NCBI RefSeq assembly: GCF_017875235.1
Contig: NZ_JAGGMI010000001.1
Coordinates: 372,001-436,000, forward strand
Source: Asticcacaulis solisilvae
GTDB lineage: Bacteria > Pseudomonadota > Alphaproteobacteria > Caulobacterales > Caulobacteraceae
DNA: 64,000 nt
Direction of reading: 5' to 3'
The position numbers and the translations under genes are program-made. Below are positions 8,886-18,639 of this stretch, piece after piece. The notes below the pieces were generated by a model. It saw only the letters and a list, made by a program, of their open reading frames with translations, was not told the origin of the DNA and did no database searches. The first letter of the stretch is position 1, and each line of letters starts with the position of its first letter.

Positions 8886-9470
8886 TCAGATCAGTTGGGA
8901 CGCCAGGGTGGTGATGTCCTTCACCGTCCGGGCGGTCGTGCGCTCACCGATCGCCTTGAAGGTCCACTCGCCGCCGTCGCGCTTGACGATGGCCAGAACC
9001 ACGCCGGTGTGCGGGCCGCTCTCGGAAATGTCATACCGCGCCAATTCCTTGCGGGCGCGGCTGTCGACGACGCGCGAAAAGGCGTTCTTGACCTTGTCGA
9101 AGGTTTGGCCACGGAAGCTGTTGACGGTAAAGACCAGGGTCTCGATGTTCGACGGCAGGCGGGTCAGGTCGATGGCGATGGTTTCATCGTCGCCGTCGCC
9201 CTCGCCGGTCAGGTTGTCGCCGCTGTGGCGGATCGAGCCGTCGCGGCTCAGCAGTTGCTGGAACCAGACTGTGTCCACGACCTGGCGGTTGCCGTCGAAA
9301 GCGATGCACGAGGCGTCGAGATCGATGCTGTTGCCACCGCCGCCGAACAGGCCGCCCAGAATGCCGCCGGACGCCACGTCCCAGCCGACCCCCAGGGTGA
9401 TATTGGTAAGTCCCTCGCCGCCCGCCTTCTTGAGGCTCACCGACGCGTTTTTTTGCAGAGAAATACTCAT
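8886..9470 (-). CDS. terZ: TerZ/TerX-like TerD-family protein
   Basis: A 194-residue TerD-family protein from the second of two in-frame ATGs. The ATG at 9470 has AAAGG six bases upstream, whereas the ATG at 9476 directly abuts that ribosome site, so 9470 is preferred. The acidic loops are NSIDLDASCIAF and SGDNLTGEGDGDDETIAI; an insertion GGILGGLFGGGGN after residue 30 is typical of the TerZ/TerX subgroup. It is the first visible gene of the minus-strand Ter island, so its upstream region (9471-9779) should hold the island's main promoter. Confidence 0.88.
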   Translation of the reverse strand: MSISLQKNASVSLKKAGGEGLTNITLGVGWDVASGGILGGLFGGGGNSIDLDASCIAFDGNRQVVDTVWFQQLLSRDGSIRHSGDNLTGEGDGDDETIAIDLTRLPSNIETLVFTVNSFRGQTFDKVKNAFSRVVDSRARKELARYDISESGPHTGVVLAIVKRDGGEWTFKAIGERTTARTVKDITTLASQLI

Positions 9471-9779
9471 ACTCATCCTTTCATGGCAGCAAGACAGCTC
9501 TTAAGAGTCTGCGAGGCGCATTTCCACCCGGAATCCGGCCAGGGATTTTATGGTTACTTTTCCCTTAACCAATTGATGCCTTTATCGAAACCCGATCAAA
9601 ATTGAGATGCGGGCACGCCCCCGGCGCGGACTGTAATCATAAAATATGCGGGCGGACAAGCTGAATACAAGCCGGGCTTTGTCGACAAAATACTTTTAAT
9701 TGCAAAGCTCGGAGGCTTTTTTGCTTTGTCGCGATATCTCGTCAAAAACCGCCACACACTTTTTGACTATAGTTCCGGC
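9471..9779. other. Intergenic region upstream of the Ter island
   Basis: About 309 bp without a gene, between the 3' end of the TetR gene and the 5' end of terZ. It must contain the Ter promoter, but no clear sigma-factor boxes could be assigned. It also holds a small AAAGC/GCTTT stem with a T run (9705-9721) and a dispersed repeat copy (9729-9771). Confidence 0.5.
9729..9771. repeat. Dispersed intergenic palindromic repeat, copy 2
   Basis: Contains TCGCGATATC, GTCAAAAACCGCCACACAC and TTTTTGAC: the inverted halves GTCAAAAA and TTTTTGAC surround a CCGCCACACA core, as in the other members of the family. It lies just downstream of the TetR gene's stop codon, at the same relative position as copy 1. 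Confidence 0.55.
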
Positions 9780-10394
9780 TCAACGCACCATGACGTCGAC
9801 CATCTGAGTCAGGTACTGGCGGATATCATCGACACTTTCGCCGGCGCGCATGCGCACCGAGATGGTATTGTGGCCCGACGAAGCGATCCGTGCCAGCGCC
9901 TTGACATCGGCGTCGGCCGGCAACTCCCCCGCCTCCTTCGCCTTTTCGAACCGGCGGATAAAGCCCGCCTCCATGTCCTTGAGCGCGCTTAAGATCATCT
10001 CGCCGACCTCCGGGTCGCGCTTCACGTCCGTCAGGGCCGCACCAATCATAAAGCAGCCCATGCCTTGCGCCTGCGGATTGTGATAGATGGCGATCGACGT
10101 CTCATAGACCTTCATCAGGCTTTCGCGCAACGGCGCCGGCGTCCGGAACGCCGCAAGGTATAACGGGCGCGCATCGTCGATATAGTCCTTGAGCACAGCG
10201 CGGAAGGCTTCGGTCTTGTCGCCGAACGCCGCATAAAGGCTGGGGCGGTTCATGCCGGTCGCCGCGCTCATGTCGTCCAGCGAGGTGGCAGAAAACCCCT
10301 TGGTCCAGAACACCTGACGCATGGCCTTCAACGCCGCGTCGCGGTCGTAGGCCTTGGGCCGGCCACGCAGTTTCGGGGCAGCAGACGCTGGCAT
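9780..10394 (-). CDS. TetR-family transcriptional regulator
   Basis: About 204 residues from the ATG at 10394. The N-terminal helix-turn-helix is plain: LRGRPKAYDRDAALKAMRQVFW, then FSATSLDDMSAATGMNRPSLYAAFGDK. The C-terminal ligand/dimer domain contains a GMGCFMIGAALTDV segment as in the common TetR_C_16/AcrR-like subgroup. Earlier in-frame ATGs at 10424 and 10463 exist, but the first of these lies inside an operator-like palindrome, so 10394 is chosen; this is not certain. The gene is divergent from the small secreted protein gene at 10574, and two matching inverted repeats between them suggest autoregulation and control of that gene and possibly the MAPEG gene. Confidence 0.88.
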   Translation of the reverse strand: MPASAAPKLRGRPKAYDRDAALKAMRQVFWTKGFSATSLDDMSAATGMNRPSLYAAFGDKTEAFRAVLKDYIDDARPLYLAAFRTPAPLRESLMKVYETSIAIYHNPQAQGMGCFMIGAALTDVKRDPEVGEMILSALKDMEAGFIRRFEKAKEAGELPADADVKALARIASSGHNTISVRMRAGESVDDIRQYLTQMVDVMVR

Positions 10395-10413
10395 TGTCAC
10401 ATCACTTTCTTCT

Positions 10414-10435
10414 TTTTGTACCATATTGCACAAAA
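10414..10435. promoter_or_regulatory. Probable TetR operator O2
   Basis: Inverted repeat TTTTGTAC / GCACAAAA with a 6-bp spacer, one mismatch from the perfect copy at 10465-10490. It overlaps the candidate upstream start codon of the TetR gene. The left arms of the two sites are 53 bp apart, about five helical turns. Confidence 0.7.
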
Positions 10436-10464
10436 TTTCTTGACACGCACCCCCGTCCTGCATT

Positions 10465-10490
10465 TATTTTGTACTCGTTGGTACAAAATA
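10465..10490. promoter_or_regulatory. Probable TetR operator O1
   Basis: Perfect 10-bp inverted repeat TATTTTGTAC / GTACAAAATA separated by TCGTTG, in the divergent intergenic region between the TetR gene and the secreted-protein gene. Arm length and spacing fit binding by a TetR dimer. Recognition by the adjacent regulator is inferred from location. Confidence 0.75.
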
Positions 10491-10573
10491 CTCGTGCAAT
10501 CCGAAAAGTGTCCGTATCTCTATCGTACGGTTTTCGGTTGAATTGCACGAGCAACAAAAATGAGGGTGATCCA

Positions 10574-10888
10574 ATGACCATTTCCCGCCTTGCCGCGCTG
10601 GCGCTTGCCGCTGCCGTTGCGTTTGCGCCGCTGACAGCCACTGCCCGCACGGAGTCGGCTGAGTTGACGTTACAGCAACCGGCCGCGCAAAACGAATTTA
10701 TTATCGATGGCGCCCGCTGGAGCTGTGACGGCACGTCGTGCCGCTCGGGCTTCGTTGACGACATGCCGGCGCTCAGAAGCTGCAAGCGCGTGGTGGCGGT
10801 GACGGGCGCGGTGACCAGCTTCAACTGGCGCGGCCGCACCCTGGACGAAGCCCAACTGGCCGTGTGCAACACCAAAGCAAAGGCGTAA
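10574..10888 (+). CDS. Small secreted protein, CC_3452-like
   Basis: A 104-residue protein with a clear signal peptide (MTISRLAALALAAAVAFAPL, cleavage after TATA or nearby). The mature part has four cysteines (in WSCDGTSC, RSCK and AVCN) that could form two disulfides. Its layout recalls the short CC_3452-type secreted proteins of Caulobacterales. AGGGTGATCCA precedes the ATG. It is divergent from the TetR gene with two operators between them and is followed after 4 bp by the MAPEG gene. Function unknown. Confidence 0.8.
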   Translation: MTISRLAALALAAAVAFAPLTATARTESAELTLQQPAAQNEFIIDGARWSCDGTSCRSGFVDDMPALRSCKRVVAVTGAVTSFNWRGRTLDEAQLAVCNTKAKA

Positions 10889-10892
10889 GGCC

Positions 10893-11318
10893 TTGACGCC
10901 GGCAACGGGAATACTGGCCAGCGTCATCGCGCTGGCCTTCCTGCACCTGATCATGAGCGTTGCGCTCTATGCGACGCGCATTCCGGCCATGATCGCCATG
11001 AAGATGAGCGCGAACAAACTGGCCAGGCCCGGCGGCCGCGAAAGCCTGCCGGCCTGGGCGCGCAATGTGGCGGACAATTACAACCATCTGGCCGAGGCGC
11101 CGACGGTCTTCTATGCGGTGGCGATTGTCATCGTTGCGCTGGGCCAGGCGGATGTGGTGCACCTGTGGAGCGCCTGGGCCTATGTCGGACTGCGATACGT
11201 CCACTCGGTCATCCATGCGACGGTTAATGTCGTCATGCTGCGCTTTGCGATCTTTGTGCTGTCCTGGGTGGCGCTGGGCACGATGATTGTGCGGGCGGGG
11301 TTCGGGCTGCTGGGATAG
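10893..11318 (+). CDS. MAPEG-family membrane protein
   Basis: A 141-residue protein with four hydrophobic helices and the MAPEG signature around NYNHLAEAPTVFYA and GLRYVHSVIHATVNVV (about residues 66-115). MAPEG proteins include glutathione-dependent membrane enzymes; the activity of bacterial members is mostly unknown. The start is a TTG at 10893, 4 bp after the preceding stop; the next ATG would delete the first membrane helix, so TTG is preferred. It is likely cotranscribed with the secreted protein and controlled by the TetR regulator. A hairpin repeat follows. Confidence 0.85.
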   Translation: MTPATGILASVIALAFLHLIMSVALYATRIPAMIAMKMSANKLARPGGRESLPAWARNVADNYNHLAEAPTVFYAVAIVIVALGQADVVHLWSAWAYVGLRYVHSVIHATVNVVMLRFAIFVLSWVALGTMIVRAGFGLLG

Positions 11319-11327
11319 TCGGTCTTT

Positions 11328-11353
11328 CCTTCTCCCCGCCTGCGGGGAGAAGG
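11328..11353. repeat. GC-rich hairpin repeat (intergenic palindrome), copy a
   Basis: Perfect 12-bp stem CCTTCTCCCCGC / GCGGGGAGAAGG with a 2-nt loop, followed by GGTCCGAAGGACC, another small palindrome. It is the kind of SPRxRGEG-encoding repeat often found between genes in alphaproteobacteria. It may terminate the MAPEG transcript. Confidence 0.7.
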
Positions 11354-11435
11354 TGGTCCGAAGGACCGGATGAGGGGCCACAGTATTTCCACGCGCCACC
11401 AACTCAACTTGTCGCTTCGACCACCGCCCCTCCCC

Positions 11436-12647
11436 CTAACCCTCTCCCCGCAAGCGGGGAGAGGGGACTAAGTCGTAATCTTTCGCCATGATGCGATAGG
11501 CATCCAACAAACTATTCGCATCATATCGTCCTGCCGGACTTCGCCGTTTCGGCGGCGCGGCAGGCGCAGGCGTCGAACCCGGCGCTTCGGCCGTATTGAT
11601 ACCTTGCGACAAGAGGTTCGGCCGCGGCCCCTCCCCTGCGGATTTTCCATCCTTATCGAACACCGCTTCCTGATGGCGGGTCGGCTCCCAGATCCAGCTG
11701 CCCCAGCCGTGCGGCTGATCATGAACCAGATCGTTCACGTACCTTTTGCGGCTGGAATATTCCGCCACGAAGAAGCCCAACTGTGGATACGATTTGGTGA
11801 AGTTGCCGAAGGTCCGCTCCCAATCACCCTCCGCCGCCTGTTGGTAACAGGAAAAGCCCAGCGCATCGAAACGGACATCGCGTTTCAGGAGGTTATCCGT
11901 CCACGCCTGGACGATTCCCCAATGGCGCCCAAGGTGGTTATGTAGCGCCGTCTTCGCGCCAGGCAGGACATCGTGGACGCCTGCCAGCCCCGCCTTCAAC
12001 ACGGCGGCGAAGTTGTCATAGCCGCCAATGCCGCTGACCTTCATGTGGTTTCCGTCGGTCACCGGATTGCCCGTCGGAATCGTCAGGGCGACACGCGCGT
12101 CCGGCCACAGCGTCCCAAATGTCGTCTCATTGCCGATCAGCACCAGGTCTGGCGCGCATCCGGCCATCTTCATGGCTTTTAGGCTATCGGCCGTGTGTTT
12201 GTGAACTGCGTCGACCAGCGCCGGAAAGGCCAGATTCGCCCACGCGGCAGGCTTGTTTTGATGCTCCGGATCTGCCCAGGTGTCGGAGTAGTGAAAAGTG
12301 AGGCTGAGGTGAAACCCTGCCGCCTTGATGCGTTTGGCGAACGCAATCGTCTGCTCCAGCCCGCACCACTTCTTCTCGGGCGCGGATTTGGAATAGCCAA
12401 GCTCAGGATTGACGAACAGGCGCAGCTTGATGGCGTTGAAGCCGGCATCCTTCAGGATCAGCAGAGGATCTTTCTGTACGCCGCTTTCGAAATAGACGGC
12501 ACCTATGGCTTCGTCCTGCGGAATCCACGACACATCGGCGCCAATCAGGTAGGGCCACGGCCGAGCGGCGGTGTCCGCAGCCGACGCCGTCCCCGCCACG
12601 GCGGCAGTCGCCAGTCCCAATCCGAATGCGCGCCGGTTCAGTTCCAT
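11436..12647 (-). CDS. GH53 arabinogalactan endo-beta-1,4-galactanase
   Basis: A 403-residue secreted glycoside hydrolase family 53 enzyme. The N-terminus MELNRRAFGLGLATAAVAG is a twin-arginine-type signal. The catalytic domain shows IGADVSWIPQ (about 35), IKLRLFVNP (73-81), the acid/base Glu174 in LIGNET and the nucleophile Glu296 in FVAEYSS. It cuts beta-1,4-galactan in pectin side chains and arabinogalactan. The final ten or so codons (PSPRLRGEG) are encoded by a GC-rich intergenic repeat, so the native C-terminus has probably been replaced. It is convergent with the MAPEG gene. Confidence 0.9.
   Translation of the reverse strand: MELNRRAFGLGLATAAVAGTASAADTAARPWPYLIGADVSWIPQDEAIGAVYFESGVQKDPLLILKDAGFNAIKLRLFVNPELGYSKSAPEKKWCGLEQTIAFAKRIKAAGFHLSLTFHYSDTWADPEHQNKPAAWANLAFPALVDAVHKHTADSLKAMKMAGCAPDLVLIGNETTFGTLWPDARVALTIPTGNPVTDGNHMKVSGIGGYDNFAAVLKAGLAGVHDVLPGAKTALHNHLGRHWGIVQAWTDNLLKRDVRFDALGFSCYQQAAEGDWERTFGNFTKSYPQLGFFVAEYSSRKRYVNDLVHDQPHGWGSWIWEPTRHQEAVFDKDGKSAGEGPRPNLLSQGINTAEAPGSTPAPAAPPKRRSPAGRYDANSLLDAYRIMAKDYDLVPSPRLRGEG
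11440..11465. repeat. GC-rich hairpin repeat, copy b, inside the GH53 3' end
   Basis: Perfect 12-bp stem CCCTCTCCCCGC / GCGGGGAGAGGG with an AA loop. It is homologous to the copy at 11328-11353 and in opposite orientation relative to it. It lies within the last codons of the GH53 reading frame. Confidence 0.75.
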
Positions 12648-12706
12648 GTTGTTCTCCCTTTTTCAGGTCGAACGGCCAAGCGAACGAAATCCGACGGCGC
12701 TTTCGA

Positions 12707-14311
<1,605 letters not shown>

Positions 14312-14503
14312 GGCGGCGGAGGTAAGCTTTGGCACGCCAAATGTCAAAGGCTAGAACGATATGCACCGGTTTTTGGTCCGGCACACGGGGGTGTGACTTG
14401 CGTTAACCGAAGACCGTGGCATCGTAAAACCCAATGCCCGCGAATTTCATTCGTGAAAATCCACCATGCCCATTAACCTTAACCGAACGAGAGATAATCG
14501 GTG

Positions 14504-14662
14504 ATGAGCGTGTCCATTATTGAACCGCACGACAGCTATGCGGCGCTCAAACCCGCGCCTCTGGCGTGGTACGGTGCGCCCCTGCGCGGTGCGCTGCCAA
14601 GGCCATTGCCCTCCCCGCCGGCAAAAGCCGAGTCGGCGCCGCGCCCCGGGCGGCCAGGCTAA
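14504..14662 (+). CDS. Possible small Pro/Ala-rich protein
   Basis: A 52-codon frame starting MSVSIIEPHDSYAALKPAPL and ending in a Pro-rich tail. The third codon positions are about 75 percent G or C, as in real genes here. There is only a weak GAGA-type ribosome site. Its TAA at 14660-14662 overlaps the TAG of the convergent gene at 14659. No family recognised; it could be non-coding. Confidence 0.35.
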   Translation: MSVSIIEPHDSYAALKPAPLAWYGAPLRGALPRPLPSPPAKAESAPRPGRPG

Positions 14663-14901
14663 AGCTGGTCGATGTCGCACAGCGCCGCGGCAGTGACGAT
14701 ATCCTCCACGGCCTCGCCTTCGGTGATATTGTGCGCGCAGACAGCCGCCAGGGCATTGTCCGAAAGGGCCTCGGCGACAGGGGTGGCGTCCGGCACCAGT
14801 TCCCGCCGCAGTTGCGCCCGCGCGTCCTCCAGGGCCAGTTCCCCCTCCCTCAGCCGGTGCACGATGTCCGCTGCCCGCTGGTCGATACCGGTGTGCGCCA
14901 T
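14659..14901 (-). CDS. Small acidic hypothetical protein
   Basis: An 80-residue protein from the ATG at 14901, which has an excellent GGAGG ribosome site 6 bases upstream; a longer frame reaching 15147 lacks such a site. The product (MAHTGIDQRAADIVHRLREG...) is helical and acidic, with two cysteines, in AVCAH and ALCDID. No signal peptide or membrane segment. No family recognised. Confidence 0.65.
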   Translation of the reverse strand: MAHTGIDQRAADIVHRLREGELALEDARAQLRRELVPDATPVAEALSDNALAAVCAHNITEGEAVEDIVTAAALCDIDQL

Positions 14902-15169
14902 GACACCCTCCGATGATTTGTGGAAAAGATTCAGGCTGCCACCGGCGCTTCTCGCCCGGCCGCCGGCAAGGTCGTCCATCCGGACTCGGGTGTCATTATT
15001 CTCAGGTCGATCATAAAAGGACGATGCGGTTAACAGGTCACCGCGGGAAAGACGGGGATAAAAGTGCGAACGCCTCGCGTTTACCTTGTGCTTTAGGAGG
15101 GCCTTAATGGCGTTGTGAGATAACGCCCTCTTAATTGCGGTACACATCTAAGGTCTTCAGCACGGGCAC

Positions 15170-15643
15170 ATGGAACCCTATCGCTTTAAAGTCTTCGTTG
15201 ATCACGAACGGCGCGTGCTGACGGTCCGCGTGATCGGCCTTATGCCCAGTGCGGAATTTGTCGACCGACTGTTCGAGGCCTATGGCCGCATCGACAAACC
15301 GTGGACCTATAACCGGATCATGGATTTCCGCCGTTTCGACGGCCAGATTTCCGAAGACTATATCGAAGAAATGGGCCGCCGCTGGCACGCCATGGTACCT
15401 CCGGGCACGCCGCGCTCCAAGCTGGCGGTCGTCAGTTGCAACCCTCTCGACCGGACGCGCACCCCATCCGTATCTCCTGCCGTTCCCAGCCGCGCCATTT
15501 GCCACTTTTCCGATTTTCACAGCGCCGTCCGCTGGATCTCCTCCCAGGACCAGGCAGCGCCAAAGGAAGAGAACAATGCCTGGTCGGTGACCGGTACCCG
15601 CGCCGATCTGCATCTGTCGGACGACGTCGCCTACGTCATCTAG
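15170..15643 (+). CDS. Hypothetical cytoplasmic protein, possibly STAS/SpoIIAA-like
   Basis: A 157-residue protein with alternating strands and helices: YRFKVFVDHERRVLTVRVIGLM followed by AEFVDRLFEAYGRIDKPWTYNRIMDFRRFDG, a pattern like SpoIIAA/STAS-type small domains. No catalytic motif is seen. The long antiparallel frame at 15131-15613 is rejected because it is compositionally a shadow. Not recognised further. Confidence 0.65.
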   Translation: MEPYRFKVFVDHERRVLTVRVIGLMPSAEFVDRLFEAYGRIDKPWTYNRIMDFRRFDGQISEDYIEEMGRRWHAMVPPGTPRSKLAVVSCNPLDRTRTPSVSPAVPSRAICHFSDFHSAVRWISSQDQAAPKEENNAWSVTGTRADLHLSDDVAYVI

Positions 15644-15685
15644 GTCGACGTTTTCTTTTCGGTTTCCCTGCCTAAGGCAAAAAAA

Positions 15686-15707
15686 AGCCGCGCTAAACAG
15701 CGCGGCT
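15686..15707 (-). terminator. Rho-independent terminator (minus direction)
   Basis: Stem AGCCGCGCT / AGCGCGGCT with loop AAAC. Read on the minus strand it is followed by a run of T, so it terminates transcription arriving from the S9 gene at 15929; in the plus direction it may weakly end the 15170 gene. Confidence 0.75.
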
Positions 15708-15897
15708 AAAAGTTTACAGGGAGGAAACGCCCAGGAAGGGCAATCAGCGCAAAAGCGCCGAACACCCTCACTATATGGTGCGCCGCAGCAAATTTCAAAG
15801 GTTTTCGACTCGTTTCGCTTTCAACTTCCGTTACAATGAAAGACCATATCGTGAGCGCGATTGCGGCAACCTCTTTATTTTGTCCCGTTTCCTAATT

Positions 15898-15928
15898 CGA
15901 AAACCGCTTCACACCTTTCCGGAAATGC
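15898..15928. repeat. Dispersed intergenic repeat, partial copy 3
   Basis: GAAAACCGCTTCACACCTTTCCGGAAATGCT resembles one half of the repeat family found at 5828 and 53680. It abuts the stop codon of the S9-like gene. Confidence 0.5.
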
Positions 15929-18184
15929 TTACGGATTGTACTTCACCAGGAAGTCGGTGACGGCCTGCGCGGCCTGAAGACGACAGGTTTCGGTCTTCAG
16001 GCCGTGATCGCAATCCGTCATCTGCAGGTACTGGATCCGCCCCTTGCCGGCGTCGCGCATGAAACGGCTTTGTTGCGGCGGCACGTCCTTGTCGGCTTCG
16101 GGATGCAGCACCAGGGTCGGCACCGCCTGCTCCGCCTTCGCGACCGGCGACATGGCCGCCGGGTCACCCGCGCCAAGCTGGCGCTTCAGCCGGTCACCGG
16201 AATTGCTCGCCGCCTTGAAGGCGCGCGGCCAGGCCGGGTCGGGCTCCAGGCCACCGAAGTCGTCCGGATTAATGCGCGGCTGGTTCTGCATGAACCATTC
16301 CTTGTATGCCGGAACGTCTGCAATGCCGCCAATCGACACGGCGCAGCGGTAAGTGCCGTTGCCCGCCACCGCACCGGCCAGTGCGGCATAGCCGCCATAG
16401 CCCTGGCCGACGATACAGGCGCGTTTGGCGTCACCAATGCTTTCGTCCGCGAGGTAGCGGACCCCGTCCGCCATGTCGTCGAGCATCTTGCCGCTCCACT
16501 GCCCGTCGCCGGCGGCGGTAAAGGCCGGACCGGCATTGTTCGACCCGCGATAGTTCGGCTGCAGCACGGCGAAACCGCGCGAGGCGATCGACTGGGCCAG
16601 CCAGTTGAATTCCAGCCGATCGTGACCGTACGGCCCGTCGTGCGGCAGGACGACCACCGGCAGGTTCTCGTCCTGCGGCTTGGACGGCAAGGTCAGTACG
16701 GCCTGGATGTCGAGCCCGTCGCGACTCTTGTAGCTGACCACGGACTGGCGCGCGACCCATTCGGGCGGCACGGCGGCGTGGTCGTTGCCAAGATCGATGA
16801 AGCTGCCGTCGGTCAGGTTGAGATAGTAGTAGTTGCCGGCCTCGACATCGCCATGCGTCGAGATGATCAGCTTACGCGGATCGTCGGCCATGGCCACGAC
16901 GCGGACCGCCTGCCCGGGCGCGGCGTCGCGCGCGGCGGCATAGACCTTGGCCAGGCCGGCGTCGAAGAAGGTATAGGCCGGGCTCTCCTGCTGGCTGACG
17001 AAGCCCGCCAGCCGACGGGTCTGCGGATGGAAGATCGGCCGGTCGGTCGTGGCGTCGCCTGGATTAAGCGCCTCGGACAGGGCGCCATCCGGCGACAATT
17101 CATAATAACGATAGATGCCGGCGGCATCGCGGTCGATGATCAGGATCGACTGACCATCGCGGCCGAGACCCGCCATCTGCGGCGCGAAAGCGTCAAGATT
17201 GTGCGCGACCTTGCGCGACAGGACAGGCTTCCATTTCGTCTTGCCCTTCTTCTCCTGGCCATCCCGTACCTGAATCGAGAAGGTCTGGGTGTCGTACTGA
17301 TAGACGGTACGCGCCAGGATGCCGCCGTCCGGACCGATCAGCCAATCATCAGGAAAGCGGAACTCGCGGTCAAGATCGCCGCCACCGTCGTCGACCATCC
17401 GGCCGGCGCCCGTGGCAGGATCGACCCGCCAAAGATAGGCGCGTTGCGTCGGCTGGTCCTTCATCGACTGGCCGCGCAGCTCCAGAAATCCGCCGACCAG
17501 TTCCGGCTTGCCATTCGCGGTCACCGTCACGGGGATGTTCAGGGCCGCGTGATGATATTCGCTCAGGCCGAAGCCGATCTGGGTGGCTGTTTCCGTCTTG
17601 AGGTCGACGACGATAATGGCGCTGGTCGCGGTCACGCCGTAGTTCACGCAGCTCGGCGACTTGAGGCGGCTGAGCGCCGAAAAGGCCAGGGCTGCTTCGA
17701 CCGCGGCCACGCCCGAGCCCGGCCCCGCATTCGGACTCTTGAAATCGACATTGGGGCGCTGGACCATCGAGTTGAAGCCGTTCTGCGCCTGCTGATTGGT
17801 GCCATTGGCGCAAGTGCTGCGCAGGCCCGTGTGGGTGTGCGCGATCATCAGATGGTCGTTGTCGACAAAGCGGATGGACGACAGCGGTTCATCTTTGAGT
17901 TTGATCGCGCGCTTGTTGCCGGTGGCGACATCATAAAGCGCCAACAGATGGCTGCCGTCGACGTGGGTGGTGAAGGCGACCTGGCTACCATCGGCCGACA
18001 GGGCGACGCGCTCCATCCGCGCCGCCTTCACGAACATGTCGAGCGCCGGCAGCGGCGCGTCCGGCGCCGGCCTGACGCGTTTCGCGCCCTTGATGACGAC
18101 CGGCCCGTCGTTCTGGGCATGCGCCATGACGGGCACCGCCATCAAGGCGAAGGCTACCGTCAGCAAACCACGAATGTGTCTCAT
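15929..18184 (-). CDS. S9 prolyl-oligopeptidase-like protein lacking the catalytic serine
   Basis: A 751-residue protein from the ATG at 18184, which follows GGGGGAAGATC. The signal peptide (MRHIRGLLTVAFALMAVPVMAHAQ) sends it to the periplasm. Residues 30-480 form a beta-propeller-like region, and about 500-751 an alpha/beta-hydrolase domain with VVLPHDGPYGHD, VLQPNYRGS, DMADGVRYLAD and the acid and base segments HPEADKDVPPQQS and DCDHGLK. The nucleophile elbow reads VGQGYGGYAAL instead of GxSYGG: Gly595 (codon 16400-16402) replaces Ser. It is therefore likely an inactive relative of dipeptidyl/acylaminoacyl peptidases. Confidence 0.9.
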   Translation of the reverse strand: MRHIRGLLTVAFALMAVPVMAHAQNDGPVVIKGAKRVRPAPDAPLPALDMFVKAARMERVALSADGSQVAFTTHVDGSHLLALYDVATGNKRAIKLKDEPLSSIRFVDNDHLMIAHTHTGLRSTCANGTNQQAQNGFNSMVQRPNVDFKSPNAGPGSGVAAVEAALAFSALSRLKSPSCVNYGVTATSAIIVVDLKTETATQIGFGLSEYHHAALNIPVTVTANGKPELVGGFLELRGQSMKDQPTQRAYLWRVDPATGAGRMVDDGGGDLDREFRFPDDWLIGPDGGILARTVYQYDTQTFSIQVRDGQEKKGKTKWKPVLSRKVAHNLDAFAPQMAGLGRDGQSILIIDRDAAGIYRYYELSPDGALSEALNPGDATTDRPIFHPQTRRLAGFVSQQESPAYTFFDAGLAKVYAAARDAAPGQAVRVVAMADDPRKLIISTHGDVEAGNYYYLNLTDGSFIDLGNDHAAVPPEWVARQSVVSYKSRDGLDIQAVLTLPSKPQDENLPVVVLPHDGPYGHDRLEFNWLAQSIASRGFAVLQPNYRGSNNAGPAFTAAGDGQWSGKMLDDMADGVRYLADESIGDAKRACIVGQGYGGYAALAGAVAGNGTYRCAVSIGGIADVPAYKEWFMQNQPRINPDDFGGLEPDPAWPRAFKAASNSGDRLKRQLGAGDPAAMSPVAKAEQAVPTLVLHPEADKDVPPQQSRFMRDAGKGRIQYLQMTDCDHGLKTETCRLQAAQAVTDFLVKYNP

Positions 18185-18394
18185 GATCTTCCCCCAACTT
18201 ATGCGTTTTGTTTTAATCAATGAAACATAGCCGGGAGGACTTGGCAATCCGGCCGTGGAGGGCCAGCACCGGCTGAAGTCCGAACGCGACGCGTCCGCCA
18301 GCGTCGGCGAAACTTTTCAGCAGGGCCTCAGACCGGCCTCATGCCATTCACCGTGCGCGTCCCTAAGCTTCCGTCACACGACAGGAGGCAAAGG

Positions 18395-18577
18395 ATGACG
18401 AACAGCAAGGACAGGGCCTTCAAGGTCAGGCTCCAGGCCGCGACGCTCGAAAAGGTCATCGATTTTCGCCAGGCCCACGGCCTGCCGGCCGGCGAGGTTA
18501 TCGGTCTGTGGGCGCGCCTTCTGACCCTGGCCGAAGCCCTCGAACAGGCCGAAGGCGGACGGGTAACTGAAGCTTAA
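18395..18577 (+). CDS. Small hypothetical protein
   Basis: A 60-residue protein from the ATG at 18395, preceded by GGAGG at a good spacing. The sequence (MTNSKDRAFKVRLQAATLEKVIDFRQ...) looks like one basic strand and two helices and might be a small nucleic-acid-binding or adaptor protein, but no family is recognised. It lies 62 bp before the histidine kinase gene. Confidence 0.6.
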   Translation: MTNSKDRAFKVRLQAATLEKVIDFRQAHGLPAGEVIGLWARLLTLAEALEQAEGGRVTEA

Positions 18578-18639
18578 GCCGCGTCTGTTACATTGGAGAC
18601 TTACGAGGCTCTGCGCCTCTTGTTTCAGAGTTCAGGCAC

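Noticed and set aside
15131-15613. Long minus-strand frame opposite the 15170 gene
   Set aside because: It is antisense to a frame with better composition and a plausible fold; no ribosome site.
16004-18223. 739-codon plus-strand frame across the S9 gene
   Set aside because: A shadow frame in GC-rich DNA; the minus strand has a signal peptide, a ribosome site and a hydrolase fold.
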